Shown piece after piece: positions 35,436 through 43,988 of a DNA stretch of 64,000 bases (its first letter is position 1; each line of letters begins with the position of its first letter). The DNA comes from Janthinobacterium aquaticum. GTDB lineage: Bacteria > Pseudomonadota > Gammaproteobacteria > Burkholderiales > Burkholderiaceae_D. The translations under genes and the position numbers were made by a program. The notes below the pieces were generated by a model that saw only the letters and a program-made list of their open reading frames with translations, ran no database searches and was not told the DNA's origin. The stretch lies in contig NZ_WFLK01000001.1 in NCBI RefSeq assembly GCF_009208565.1, forward strand, positions 124,001-188,000, in the 5' to 3' direction.

Positions 35436-36239
35436 ATGCAAAAAAAATTATCGTTGGTAGTCGCTTCAGTCGTTCTGCTCGGCATGTCCGCTTGCAGCTT
35501 GTTGCCGGAAAAAGTGGATGAGACCAAAAATTGGTCCGTTACGAAATTATACTCGGAGGCGCGTGAAGAAATGGCCGGGCAGCACTATGAAGCTGCCATC
35601 GGCCTGTTCCAGAAGCTGGAGGCTAACTATCCTTTCGGCAACTATGCGCTGCAAGCGCAAATGGAAATCGCCTACGCGTATTATAAGTCGGGAGACCAGG
35701 CTCAGGCGCTGGCTGCCGTCGAACGCTTTATCAAGTTGCATCCAAACCACGCCAACGTAGACTATATGTACTACCTGCGCGGCCTGATCAGCTTTAACGA
35801 CCAGATCAGCTTCCTGAACTTCCTGTACGAACAGGACCCGACCGAACGCGATCCGAAGGCCACGCGCGAAGCGTTTGCCGCCTTCAAGCAACTGGTCGAC
35901 AAGTTTCCGAACAGCAAGTACACGCCTGATGCCCTGGCGCGCATGAACTACCTGATCGACGCCATGGCCAAGTACGAAGTGCACGTGGCGCGCTACTACT
36001 ACCGCCGCGGCGCCTACCTGGCCGCCGCCAACCGCGCCCAGGGCACGGTAAAGGATTTCTCGCAGTCGCCAGCGATCGAGGAAGCACTGTTCATCATGTA
36101 TCGCTCGTATGACAAGCTGGGCCTGACCGACCTGCGCGACGACACCTTGCGCGTGCTGACCAAGAACTACCCGCAAACCGCGTTCCTGAGCCCGGAAGGG
36201 GTCAAGAAGGAACGTCGTTGGTGGAATTTCTGGCAGTAA
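35436..36239 (+). CDS. bamD: Outer-membrane protein assembly factor BamD
   Basis: A 267-residue lipoprotein of the BAM complex that inserts beta-barrel proteins into the outer membrane. The start MQKKLSLVVASVVLLGMSAC carries a lipobox (LGMSAC) with Cys as residue 20. TPR repeats follow (EEMAGQHYEAAIGLFQKLE, YPFGNYALQAQMEIAYAYYK, AQALAAVERFIKLHPNHAN). The open frame begins at a TTG at 35409, but the ATG at 35436 gives a proper lipoprotein signal. Length is normal. It is followed by a degenerate REP-like array. Confidence 0.96.
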   Translation: MQKKLSLVVASVVLLGMSACSLLPEKVDETKNWSVTKLYSEAREEMAGQHYEAAIGLFQKLEANYPFGNYALQAQMEIAYAYYKSGDQAQALAAVERFIKLHPNHANVDYMYYLRGLISFNDQISFLNFLYEQDPTERDPKATREAFAAFKQLVDKFPNSKYTPDALARMNYLIDAMAKYEVHVARYYYRRGAYLAAANRAQGTVKDFSQSPAIEEALFIMYRSYDKLGLTDLRDDTLRVLTKNYPQTAFLSPEGVKKERRWWNFWQ

Positions 36240-36290
36240 AAAGCCATGAGGCGCGTGGGTCGGGTGGCTCGCGTGGGTCGGGTAGATCGG

Positions 36291-36326
36291 GTAGGTCGGA
36301 TTAGCCGCGCAGCGGCGTAATCCGAC
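36291..36326. repeat. REP-like palindrome, unit A of the bamD-yaaA gap
   Basis: GTAGGTCGGATTAGCCGC followed by the matching arm GCGGCGTAATCCGAC. It is the same family as 4095-4134 and 17855-17949. It is preceded by two copies of CGCGTGGGTCGGGT about 18 bases apart. Confidence 0.82.
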
Positions 36327-36334
36327 ACTCAGGT

Positions 36335-36421
36335 GCCGGATATTGCCGTCGGCTTGCGCCGCTGCCGGATATTGCTGTTGGCTTGCGCCGCTGTCGGATA
36401 TTGCTGTCGGCTTACGCCGTT
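36335..36421. repeat. Three tandem 29-base repeats
   Basis: Units at 36335-36363, 36364-36392 and 36393-36421, each of the form G(C/T)CGGATATTGC then (C/T)GT(C/T)GGCTT(G/A)CGCCG(C/T)T. They differ from one another at a few positions. The GTCGGCTTACGCCG part resembles the GTCGGATTACGC arm of the flanking REP units, so the array may have grown from one. No spacers, so it is not CRISPR. Confidence 0.85.
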
Positions 36422-36438
36422 GCATCTGATCACGCCAT

Positions 36439-36472
36439 GTCGGATTACGGCCTGCGGCCTAATCCGACCTAC
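36439..36472. repeat. REP-like palindrome, unit B of the bamD-yaaA gap
   Basis: GTCGGATTACGGCC, then TGC, then GGCCTAATCCGACCTAC, in inverted orientation to unit A. It lies 27 bases before the yaaA stop. Confidence 0.82.
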
Positions 36473-36499
36473 GCGACGATGACAGGGACAATCCCGCCA

Positions 36500-37279
36500 T
36501 TATTGTGCCACCTTGCGCCGGAACACCCAACTGCTGTCATTCGATGCTTCCGGCACAAAGCCGTAGCCGTCAACATCGAACGCCTTCAATTGTTCAGGAT
36601 CGCGGATGTCGTTGACGGCGGCGTAGCGGGCCAGCATGCCGCGCGCGCGCTTGGCGTAGAAGGAAATGATTTTGTACTTGCCGCTCTTCCAGTCCTCGAA
36701 CACCGGTGTGATCACCGGCACGGCCAGCTGACGCGGCTTGACGGACTTGAAGTATTCCTCCGACGCCAGGTTGACCAGCACTTTGGCGCCCTGCTGTTCG
36801 GCGGTGCGGTTCAGGGCATCGGTAATCAGGCTACCCCAGAACGCGTACAAATCCTTGCCGCGCGCGGTGGACAGGCGCGTGCCCATTTCCAGCCGGTGCG
36901 GATGGATCAGGTCGAGCGGACGCAAAAGGCCGTACAGGCCCGACAGGATGCGTACCTGCGACTGTGCATAATCGAGCTGGCCAGGTTGCAAACTGCGCGC
37001 GTCAAAACCGGCATAGACGTCGCCGTTGAAGGCCATAATGGCCTGGCGCGCATCGACAGTGTCTGTGGTCCAGGACGCGTAGCGGGCCACGTTGAGGGCC
37101 GACAAGGCATCGGAAATATCCATCAGGCTGCCGACTTCGGCCGGCGAAAATTCCCGCATGCGTTCGATCAACTGGGCTGAATGCTCGAGAAAATCAGGCG
37201 TACTGTGCAGCTTGGTGGTAGGCGGCGTCTCCAGGTCGAGACTCTTGGCGGGGGAAAGCACAATCAACATATTGTTCAT
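36500..37279 (-). CDS. yaaA: Peroxide stress protein YaaA (DUF328)
   Basis: A 259-residue protein matching YaaA, which limits free iron and oxidative damage in E. coli. The start [15 protein letters not shown] is close to the family start; an ATG at 37270 (MLIVLSPAK) is an alternative. Conserved stretches include [27 protein letters not shown] and [15 protein letters not shown]. Length matches E. coli YaaA closely. The open frame runs further upstream to 37441, but that part is antisense to the PIN gene. Confidence 0.93.
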   Translation of the reverse strand: MNNMLIVLSPAKSLDLETPPTTKLHSTPDFLEHSAQLIERMREFSPAEVGSLMDISDALSALNVARYASWTTDTVDARQAIMAFNGDVYAGFDARSLQPGQLDYAQSQVRILSGLYGLLRPLDLIHPHRLEMGTRLSTARGKDLYAFWGSLITDALNRTAEQQGAKVLVNLASEEYFKSVKPRQLAVPVITPVFEDWKSGKYKIISFYAKRARGMLARYAAVNDIRDPEQLKAFDVDGYGFVPEASNDSSWVFRRKVAQ

Positions 37280-37298
37280 CGAAAAAAGAATTGCCGAC

Positions 37299-37742
37299 AT
37301 GATACCTGCTCCACAAAAACTCGTCCTCGACACCAATGTCTGCCTCGACCTGTTTGTCTTTAACGACCCGCGCTGGGCGGCCCTGCTGGCCGCCATGCAA
37401 AGCGGTGCGGTACAGGCCATTACCCGTGAAGACTGCCGCATGGAATACCTGGTGGTGCTTAATTACCCGCACCTGCCGCTCGACGAAGCCAGCCGCGCCG
37501 TCGCCATCAGCCGCTTCGATGCGCTGATCACGGTGGTGGCCCCGCCCGTCTCTGGCGTGCGCCTGCCGGTGTGCAGCGACCGCGACGACCAGAAATTTCT
37601 GGAACTGGCGCGCGACGCCAGCGCCGATATCCTTATTACCAAGGACAAGGCGCTGCTGAAACTGGCGCGCAAGACGGTCAAAGCCGGCATGTTCCAGATT
37701 ATGGTACCGGAGAAATGGGCGCCTGCCAGCGCCGCTGATTGA
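37299..37742 (+). CDS. PIN-domain putative toxin (TIGR00305-like)
   Basis: A 147-residue PIN-domain protein, probably an RNase. The first acidic motif is [14 protein letters not shown], the second region has [15 protein letters not shown], and the third is [13 protein letters not shown] with [13 protein letters not shown]. These keep the acidic residues for Mg binding. The family is called toxin-like, but no antitoxin gene is adjacent: the upstream gene is the divergent yaaA, 19 bases away, and the downstream gene is an aminotransferase. It may be an orphan or a house-keeping nuclease. Confidence 0.85.
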   Translation: MIPAPQKLVLDTNVCLDLFVFNDPRWAALLAAMQSGAVQAITREDCRMEYLVVLNYPHLPLDEASRAVAISRFDALITVVAPPVSGVRLPVCSDRDDQKFLELARDASADILITKDKALLKLARKTVKAGMFQIMVPEKWAPASAAD

Positions 37743-37816
37743 TATTGCATGATACTGCACGGAACCGCTGACGCTGCGCTAGAATAAGTCATGATTCCCC
37801 TGCGCCAACACCGACC

Positions 37817-38986
37817 ATGACCCAGCATTTCCCTACGCCTTCCCTGCAAACGCGCCTGCCGGCCGTCGGCACCACCATTTTTACCCGCATGTCGCAGCTG
37901 GCGGCCGAGCACGGCGCCGTCAACCTGGGCCAGGGCTTTCCCGACTTCGATTGCGACCCGGCGCTGGTCGAACTGGTCAGCGAGGCAATGCGCGCCGGCC
38001 ATAACCAGTATCCGCCCATGACCGGTGCGGCGCCCTTGCGCCTCGCCATTGCCGCCAAGATTGCCAGCCTGTACGGCCATCAGTACGACGCCAACACGGA
38101 AATTACCGTCACCGCCGGCGCAACCGAAGCGCTGACCACGGCGATTTTATGCTGCGTGCATCCGGGCGACGAAGTGATCGTGATCGAACCGGCCTACGAC
38201 AGCTATCTGCCAGCCATTGCGCTGGCCGGCGGCGTGCCGGTGCGGGTGGCAATGGAACTGGGCCAGCATGGCTACAGCGTGCCGTGGGCCAGAATTGCCG
38301 CCGCTGTTACCGGCAAGACGCGCCTGATCGTCATCAACACGCCGCACAATCCGACCGGCACCATCCTGCGCACGGCCGACATTGCTGCGCTGGCAGAGAT
38401 CGTGCGCGGCACCGATATCATGCTGCTGTCGGACGAAGTCTATGAACACATGGTGTATGACGGCGTGCGCCACGAATCGCTGTGCCGCCACCCGGAACTG
38501 GCGGCGCGCAGCTTTATCGTGTCGAGCTTTGGCAAGACTTACCATGTAACGGGCTGGAAGGTGGGCTATGTAGCCGCGCCGGCTGCGCTCACGGCCGAGT
38601 TTCGCAAGGTGCATCAGTACAATGTATTCAGCGTCAATACGCCGATGCAGCACGGGCTGGCCAGCCATATGGCGTCGCCGCAACCGTATCTGGAGCTGCC
38701 GGCGTTCTATCAGCGCAAGCGCGACCTGTTTCGCGCCGGACTGGCCGGCAGCCGCTTTACCCTGCTGCCGGCCGACGGCACCTATTTCCAGTGCGTGCGC
38801 TACGACGCCATTTCGCACGACAAGGAAGCGCAGTTTGCCCAGTGGCTGACCAGCGAAATCAAGGTAGCGGCCATTCCCGTATCGGCCTTTTATGCCGAAG
38901 GACAGGAGTCCGGCGTGGTGCGTTTCTGCTTTGCCAAGCAGGACGCCACGCTGGAACTGGCGCTGGCGCGCCTGCGCGCTGTGTAA
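37817..38986 (+). CDS. Methionine aminotransferase-type class I/II aminotransferase
   Basis: A 389-residue PLP enzyme similar to YbdL / kynurenine-aminotransferase-like enzymes. Visible motifs are VNLGQGFPDFDCDP near residue 35, NQYPPMTGAAPLR, VTAGATEALTTAI, VINTPHNPTG, LLSDEVYEHMVYDG and the PLP lysine in SSFGKTYHVTGWKVGY, near residue 239. It ends with VVRFCFAKQDATLELALARL. The preferred amino donor (methionine or aromatic amino acids) is inferred from family likeness. The next gene starts 4 bases after its stop. Confidence 0.9.
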   Translation: MTQHFPTPSLQTRLPAVGTTIFTRMSQLAAEHGAVNLGQGFPDFDCDPALVELVSEAMRAGHNQYPPMTGAAPLRLAIAAKIASLYGHQYDANTEITVTAGATEALTTAILCCVHPGDEVIVIEPAYDSYLPAIALAGGVPVRVAMELGQHGYSVPWARIAAAVTGKTRLIVINTPHNPTGTILRTADIAALAEIVRGTDIMLLSDEVYEHMVYDGVRHESLCRHPELAARSFIVSSFGKTYHVTGWKVGYVAAPAALTAEFRKVHQYNVFSVNTPMQHGLASHMASPQPYLELPAFYQRKRDLFRAGLAGSRFTLLPADGTYFQCVRYDAISHDKEAQFAQWLTSEIKVAAIPVSAFYAEGQESGVVRFCFAKQDATLELALARLRAV

Positions 38987-38989
38987 GCG

Positions 38990-39760
38990 ATGGGTCCCGA
39001 TACGCGCCAGCAGCAACCATCAGTGCTGCGCACGCTCAATGACAGCGCGCGCCGGCTGGCGCAATTGCCGTGCGCCACGCACGATGGCGACGGCGCGCCG
39101 GACCTGCGGGCGATTGCGCGCGAACTGCTGGTGGCGCTCGGGCAAGGCGCCGATATCGCACTGGCTGCCATCATGCTCAACCAGATAGCCGGCACCCATG
39201 CCGTGCGCCATGGCATCGAGACAGCGCTGCTGGCCATGCTGGTGGCGCAGGATATGCAACAGTCTCACGTCGAGCTGCTCGATATCGGTATCGCGGCACT
39301 GACCATCACGGCAGAGGACGCGCTGCCTGCAAAATCTGCCTCGCCAGAGCAGATACTGGTGGCGCTGGCCAGCCAGTACTGCACGCTGGTGTCGTCGCGC
39401 AACTACCTGCGCTCGGCCCTGCCCGACCAGGCCCTGCAGACCATCTTTCTCGACCGCGATTCCGGCACCGAACGCTTGCTGGCGCAGCATTTCATGCAGG
39501 TGCTGGGCAAATACCCGCCAGGCACGCTGGTGCGCCTGCGCAGCGGCGAGCTCGCGGTGGTAACACGGCGTGACCCCACGCTGATCCATCCCTTAAGCAC
39601 GGTGCAAGGCGTGCCGCTGTCGCCGGAAGAACTGAAGCATACGCTGCCGCGTGCTGCCGGCGTGACGGCCGCATGCGCGATTGTCGGCGCAGTGCACGAG
39701 AGCGAAGCGCAGCTGCATTTCAGCATGCGCCATGTGTGGGGCGACGGAGCGCAGCTATAA
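38990..39760 (+). CDS. Degenerate HD-GYP-like protein
   Basis: A 256-residue soluble protein whose pieces resemble an HD-GYP c-di-GMP phosphodiesterase that has lost its catalytic core. HAVRHGIETALLAMLVA looks like the helix before HD, and LVALASQYCTLVSSRNYLRS like the helix after GYP. GKYPPGTLVRLRSGELAVVTR is the typical HD-GYP C-terminal motif. Between them IAALTITAED replaces the usual AALLHDIGK, and the GYP segment is missing. A sensor or protein-interaction role without catalysis is an inference. It starts 4 bases after the aminotransferase stop and converges on mshN. Confidence 0.65.
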   Translation: MGPDTRQQQPSVLRTLNDSARRLAQLPCATHDGDGAPDLRAIARELLVALGQGADIALAAIMLNQIAGTHAVRHGIETALLAMLVAQDMQQSHVELLDIGIAALTITAEDALPAKSASPEQILVALASQYCTLVSSRNYLRSALPDQALQTIFLDRDSGTERLLAQHFMQVLGKYPPGTLVRLRSGELAVVTRRDPTLIHPLSTVQGVPLSPEELKHTLPRAAGVTAACAIVGAVHESEAQLHFSMRHVWGDGAQL

Positions 39761-39761
39761 A

Positions 39762-40871
39762 CTATTTCGCCAGCTGGACCAGCTTGCGTTCAACAAACGC
39801 CTGCAACTGCGGCGACAGCGTCTGCAGACTCTTGGCACGTTCAAACGCCTGGCGCGCCGGCGCCGGCTGATTGTCGGCCTGCAAAGCTATCCCCAACCCC
39901 ATCCACCAGACGCTGTTGTCGGGCGCCGACTGCAGCGCCGCCTGGTACTGTTCGGCCGCGTCACGGTAGCGCTGTTCGCGCTGCAGCACGCCCGCATACA
40001 GGGCGCGGTAGTCGCCATGCTCCTGCGCATAGGGCAGCGTGCGGCGCAGGGTATCGAGTGCCGCCGCGCCGCTCCTGTCGAGCTGCAGGCGCGCCAGCGT
40101 CATCGCCTGCGCCGGCTGTTTCGGGTCCAGGTTCAGGCTTTGCTGCAACTGGCTCACCGCCTCGTCCGGACGCTGCGCTTCGAGCAGCAGGCGCACCAGC
40201 GTTTCGCGCGCGCCCTGGTGGCGCGGATCGAGCGCCAGGGTCTGCTGCAAGCCGGCCATCGCTTCCTCGATGCGGCCATCCTGCAGATAGGCCAGCGCGC
40301 GGCGATAGCCGTTGTCGATGCGCTGCTGCGGCGTGACCTGCTTGCCTTCGGCCAGTCTTTCGCCTGCCACCGATGCGACCTTGGGCGGCGCTGCTTTTTC
40401 CTTTGCCGCGCCGATGCGCTGCAACTCTTCGGCGCGCAGATTGTGTGGCGCGACGCGCTCGCTTGGCCTGGCCGGTTTCGCCGCTGCGGGCGGCGGCACC
40501 GGCGCAGTTTCGACCGGCGCAACACTGGCTGGCGCGGTTTCAACGGGCGCGGCGGCCGGTATGGCGACCGGCACCACGACCGGTTGTGCGGCTGCCACCA
40601 CTTCTGGTGCAGCAGCAGGCACCGGTGCAGCAGGGGGCGTGGTCGCCACATTGACCAGCACCGGCGGCAGTTCCGGACGCTTCAGATACACCCAGGCCAG
40701 GGCAATCACAATGACCGACAGCGCCAGCGCGCCGCCCGCCAACAGGCCGCGCGGCAGGCCGCGTTCCTGCAGCGGCACCGGGCGCACGTCCTGCGCACCG
40801 GGCAAGCCACCCTGCCCGTCGGGCGTGCCGCGCGCGTCGAGGTCCTGCAACATCTTGTTAATCAGACTCAT
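39762..40871 (-). CDS. mshN: MSHA biogenesis protein MshN, TPR repeat protein
   Basis: A 369-residue bitopic protein. The start MSLINKMLQDLDAR is the MshN signature. One membrane helix (LLAGGALALSVIVIALAWVYL, residues about 45-65) is followed by a Pro/Ala-rich linker and then TPR repeats (IDNGYRRALAYLQDGRIEEAM, LDPRHQGARETLVRLLLEAQ, DAAEQYQAALQSAPDNSVWW). It is the last gene of the plus-to-minus msh block, 19 bases after mshM. It converges on the HD-GYP-like gene with a one-base gap. Confidence 0.9.
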   Translation of the reverse strand: MSLINKMLQDLDARGTPDGQGGLPGAQDVRPVPLQERGLPRGLLAGGALALSVIVIALAWVYLKRPELPPVLVNVATTPPAAPVPAAAPEVVAAAQPVVVPVAIPAAAPVETAPASVAPVETAPVPPPAAAKPARPSERVAPHNLRAEELQRIGAAKEKAAPPKVASVAGERLAEGKQVTPQQRIDNGYRRALAYLQDGRIEEAMAGLQQTLALDPRHQGARETLVRLLLEAQRPDEAVSQLQQSLNLDPKQPAQAMTLARLQLDRSGAAALDTLRRTLPYAQEHGDYRALYAGVLQREQRYRDAAEQYQAALQSAPDNSVWWMGLGIALQADNQPAPARQAFERAKSLQTLSPQLQAFVERKLVQLAK

Positions 40872-40890
40872 CTACAGACTCATCTCTTCG

Positions 40891-41805
40891 TCAACGGTTC
40901 AATAAGGTGAGGCTTACGGCGCAGGCGCCGGCCAGCGCGCCAGAACCGGCCAGCCAGGTCCAGCGTTTGCGCCACGCTTGCAGCCACGCCGGACGCCGGC
41001 TGGCCATGGTGTCGTCGGCCGCCAGCGCCACATGGCGGCGGCTGACCTGTTGCCGGCCTTCGCCATACGCCAGCATCAGCGCCTTGTGCGCCATGATATT
41101 GACCAGGCGCGGAATGCCGCCGCTGGCGCCATACAGTTTTTTCAGCGCCGCGCGTTCGAACAGGCGCGCGCCCGTATAGCCGCCGATGCGCAGGCGATGC
41201 GCCACGTAGAACTCCACGTCATCGCGCGACAAGGGGCCCAGTTCATAGTGAAACGTGATGCGTTGCGTCAGTTGGCGGATTTCCGGCAGCGCCAGCTTGG
41301 CGTCAAGCTCGGGCTGGCCGAACAGCACGATCTGCAGCAGCTTGCGCTTTTCCGTCTCCAGATTGGTCAACAGCCGCAGTGCCTCCAGGCTTTCCAACGG
41401 AATGGCCTGCGCTTCGTCCAGGCACAGCAGCACGCGCTTGCCCTGCGCCGCCAGGTTCAGCAGACGCAGATTGATGGCCGTCAGCAGCTGATGCTGATCG
41501 GCATCTTTGGCCACCAGCACATCGATATCAGCCGCCAGCGCCTGGATCAGCGCCTGCGCCGGCAAATTCGGATTCGGGATATACGCGGTCACAAAGGCCG
41601 GCCCCAGCGACTGCAGGAATTTGCGGCATAAAAAAGTCTTGCCGGTGCCCACTTCACCGGTAATTTTAATAAACCCTTCGCCATTGCGCGCCGCCACCAG
41701 CAAGGTGTTGAGCGCGGCCTGCGATTGCGGTCCGTTAAAGAAATAGCTGGTATCGGGCGTCAGGCCGAACGGCGCCTCGCGCAAGCCGAAATGGGCACGG
41801 TACAT
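40891..41805 (-). CDS. mshM: MSHA biogenesis ATPase MshM (ExeA-type AAA protein)
   Basis: A 304-residue AAA ATPase of the ExeA/GspA type. MYRAHFGLREAPFGLTPD is the family start, Walker A is GEVGTGKT near residue 51, Walker B is VLLCLDEAQAIP, and QIVLFGQPELDAKL is sensor I. A C-terminal membrane helix (WTWLAGSGALAGACAVSLTLL) ends the protein. ExeA-like proteins help place or assemble the secretin in the cell envelope. The ATG directly follows the mshL-side junction: the mshL stop and this gene's start are on adjacent bases in the order L, M, N. Confidence 0.92.
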   Translation of the reverse strand: MYRAHFGLREAPFGLTPDTSYFFNGPQSQAALNTLLVAARNGEGFIKITGEVGTGKTFLCRKFLQSLGPAFVTAYIPNPNLPAQALIQALAADIDVLVAKDADQHQLLTAINLRLLNLAAQGKRVLLCLDEAQAIPLESLEALRLLTNLETEKRKLLQIVLFGQPELDAKLALPEIRQLTQRITFHYELGPLSRDDVEFYVAHRLRIGGYTGARLFERAALKKLYGASGGIPRLVNIMAHKALMLAYGEGRQQVSRRHVALAADDTMASRRPAWLQAWRKRWTWLAGSGALAGACAVSLTLLNR

Positions 41806-43584
41806 CTAAGGCCGTCCCGGTGCGCGGCGCGGATCGAGCGCCTCGATGCGCTTGCTTGACTCGAGCAGGTCGTCATTCCAGCTGTTGGCGCCTTCCACGA
41901 TGGTCGGCTTGATCAGCACCACCAACTCGCGCTTCTGGATGGTCTGGCCGGTATTGCGGAACAAGGCGCCCAGCAAGGGAATATTGCCGGCGCCCGGCAC
42001 CTGCGAACGGTCATTGACGGTCGACTGGCGCATCAGGCCGCCAATGGCCACGATGCGGCCATCCTGGCTGCGCACCATGCTGTCCATTTCCGAGGTGCTC
42101 GAGGCGGCCAGCGGCAGCTTGAGCGAGCCGGCGCTGCCCAGGTCGACATCCTTGGTCACGGTGGTGACCTGGCTGACCGACGGGTGCACATGCAAAATGA
42201 TATTGCCGTTCTCGTCGATCTGCGGCGTCACGTCCAGCACCACGCCGGAAAAGAAGGGCTGCAAGGTCACGTTCGGGCTCGAGGTGGTGCCGCCGGTGGT
42301 GCCGGTCGAGGTTACGGTGGTGCTCACGCCGGTGACAAAAAATTCATCGGTACCGATCTTCAGCACCGCTTTTTGATTGTTCATGGTGGCAATGCGCGGG
42401 CTCGACAGCACGTGCACATTGCCCTGCGACTCCAGGAACGAGATCATGGCGGCAAAGTTGCTGGTCTGCAGGGCAAGGCCGAACATGGAACCGGCGGCCG
42501 AGGCGGCCGAGCTGAGGCCGAAACCGGTGCTGGCAGAAATGCCGCTGGCGCCGTTGGTGATCACCGGCGGCTGGCCGCCGCCGAACGGCAGCGGCGCCAG
42601 GCTACTGCCGGGCGCCAGGAAGCCGGTAGAGATGCGGTTGGCATGGCCACTCTTGATCGAGGCAAACGAGGCCCAGTTGACGCCGGTCTGGTAGTTGTCG
42701 TTCAGTTCGACTTCGATAATCTTCGCCTCCAGGATCACCTGGCGGTCCACCGACAGCTGGGTCGCCTTCAGATAAGCGTCCACATTGCGCAGCTCTTCGG
42801 GCATGGCGCGCACCACCACCACGCCGGACTGCGGACTGAGCACCACTTTGCGGCCGTCGCCGCTACCGCCAACGATGGCGTTGAGCGACTCCTTGAGTTC
42901 GAGCCAGAAGTCGGCATCGGAGGTGGTGCTGACGTTGGCGCTGTCCTGCACCACCTGGCCGCCCTGCCCCTGCTGGCCTGGCTGCTGCATCGGTTGCTGG
43001 CCACTGCCGCTATTGCCGCTGCCCTGGCCGCTTGTGCTGCTGCCGGCGTTATTGACCGAAGTCGACGAGACGCGCAGATTGGACATACCCTTGCGGTTGC
43101 CGGTCAGGTAATTGACCTGGAACATGCGCGTCTGCATGGTCAACGGGCGGATCGAGATGCGCGTGCCGTCGACCTTGTAGTCGTAGCCGTACATTTCGCG
43201 CACGGCGTCGAGCGCCTCGAACAGCGTGACGTCCTTGAGGTTGGCCGACACATTGCCCTGCACATCGGGATGAACCAGGATGTTGTAGCGCGTGCCGGTC
43301 ACGATGGAATTGTAGAACTGGCGCGCCGGCACATTGTTGAAGGCCACGTTGAAGCGTTCATCGAGCACCGCGCGCGCCTTGGGCAGGCTGCCGGCCAGCG
43401 CCTGCGCCGGCGGCAACAGCGCCTCCTGCACCGCATCGGGCTGGCTGGCCGGCGTGGTGGTTTTCGAGGCCTGCGCCACCTGTGCCTTGATGGCATCATA
43501 GGTATCGCGCTGCTGTGGCGCGACGCAGGCGCTGACACTGGCGGCCAGGCCCAGCGCCGCCGCCATTCGGGTTAACTTCTGCAT
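41806..43584 (-). CDS. mshL: MSHA secretin MshL
   Basis: A 592-residue outer-membrane secretin lipoprotein. The ATG at 43584 has AAGG five bases upstream and gives the lipobox signal MQKLTRMAAALGLAASVSAC. An STN/N-domain follows (FNVAFNNVPARQFYNSIVTG, YNILVHPDVQGNVSANLKD), then a Ser/Gly/Gln-rich linker, then the secretin channel (VHVLSSPRIATMNNQKAVLK, GVVLDVTPQIDENGNIILHV, GRIVAIGGLMRQ, NIPLLGALFRNTG). It forms the pore for the pilus. Earlier in-frame starts exist at 43602 and 43620. Confidence 0.93.
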   Translation of the reverse strand: MQKLTRMAAALGLAASVSACVAPQQRDTYDAIKAQVAQASKTTTPASQPDAVQEALLPPAQALAGSLPKARAVLDERFNVAFNNVPARQFYNSIVTGTRYNILVHPDVQGNVSANLKDVTLFEALDAVREMYGYDYKVDGTRISIRPLTMQTRMFQVNYLTGNRKGMSNLRVSSTSVNNAGSSTSGQGSGNSGSGQQPMQQPGQQGQGGQVVQDSANVSTTSDADFWLELKESLNAIVGGSGDGRKVVLSPQSGVVVVRAMPEELRNVDAYLKATQLSVDRQVILEAKIIEVELNDNYQTGVNWASFASIKSGHANRISTGFLAPGSSLAPLPFGGGQPPVITNGASGISASTGFGLSSAASAAGSMFGLALQTSNFAAMISFLESQGNVHVLSSPRIATMNNQKAVLKIGTDEFFVTGVSTTVTSTGTTGGTTSSPNVTLQPFFSGVVLDVTPQIDENGNIILHVHPSVSQVTTVTKDVDLGSAGSLKLPLAASSTSEMDSMVRSQDGRIVAIGGLMRQSTVNDRSQVPGAGNIPLLGALFRNTGQTIQKRELVVLIKPTIVEGANSWNDDLLESSKRIEALDPRRAPGRP

Positions 43585-43607
43585 GCTCGCCTTGTTTTCC
43601 ATGTCTT

Positions 43608-43633
43608 TATTGATCTGCATTATTGATCTGCAT
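43608..43633. repeat. 13-base tandem duplication at the mshK-mshL junction
   Basis: TATTGATCTGCAT occurs twice in a row (43608-43620 and 43621-43633). The second copy encodes the end of mshK (Ala-Asp-Gln-stop on the minus strand) and the first lies in the mshK-mshL gap, so a small duplication lengthened the gap. Confidence 0.9.
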
Positions 43634-43988
43634 AAGCGCGCTTCTTTCCCGCCTTGCCTGGGGCCTGTGCATCCTGGCGCGGATAGAGCCGCAGGGTTTC
43701 CATCGCCTTGCCACGCTGCAGCACCACCGACGTGCCGGCAATGCCGGCCACGCTGGCATTGCCGATGCGGTCGCCCACGCGCACCGTGCGGCCATCGATG
43801 ACGGCCACGCGCCGGCCGTTGTCGGACACCAGCACCGATTGCAGCTGCGGCCCTTTGCGCGCTTCGGCAACGGCGCCTTCGACAGACAGCGGCGCATCGG
43901 GAGGCCGGGTCGGGTCGATCAGCGCCTGCGCATCGGCCATGACGGGTAGCAGCGGCAACAGCGCAAGCAGGGTCAGCCGGCCGATCAT
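43620..43988 (-). CDS. mshK: MSHA biogenesis protein MshK
   Basis: A 122-residue exported protein: signal peptide MIGRLTLLALLPLLPVMADA, then LIDPTRPPDAP, the usual MshK/GspC-like start of the mature part. A small beta domain follows (LQSVLVSDNGRRVAVIDGRTV, VGDRIGNASVAGI). By analogy with PilP it links the inner-membrane platform with the secretin. The ATG overlaps the mshJ stop (ATGA), which decides this start over one four codons upstream. Confidence 0.88.
   Translation of the reverse strand: MIGRLTLLALLPLLPVMADAQALIDPTRPPDAPLSVEGAVAEARKGPQLQSVLVSDNGRRVAVIDGRTVRVGDRIGNASVAGIAGTSVVLQRGKAMETLRLYPRQDAQAPGKAGKKRAYADQ

Noticed and set aside
36335-36421. Three 29-base direct repeats as a possible CRISPR array
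   Set aside because: The units are directly adjacent with no spacers and no cas genes are nearby.
42184-43575. Plus-strand frame of 463 codons opposite mshL
   Set aside because: Shadow of the secretin gene; composition typical of antisense high-GC frames.
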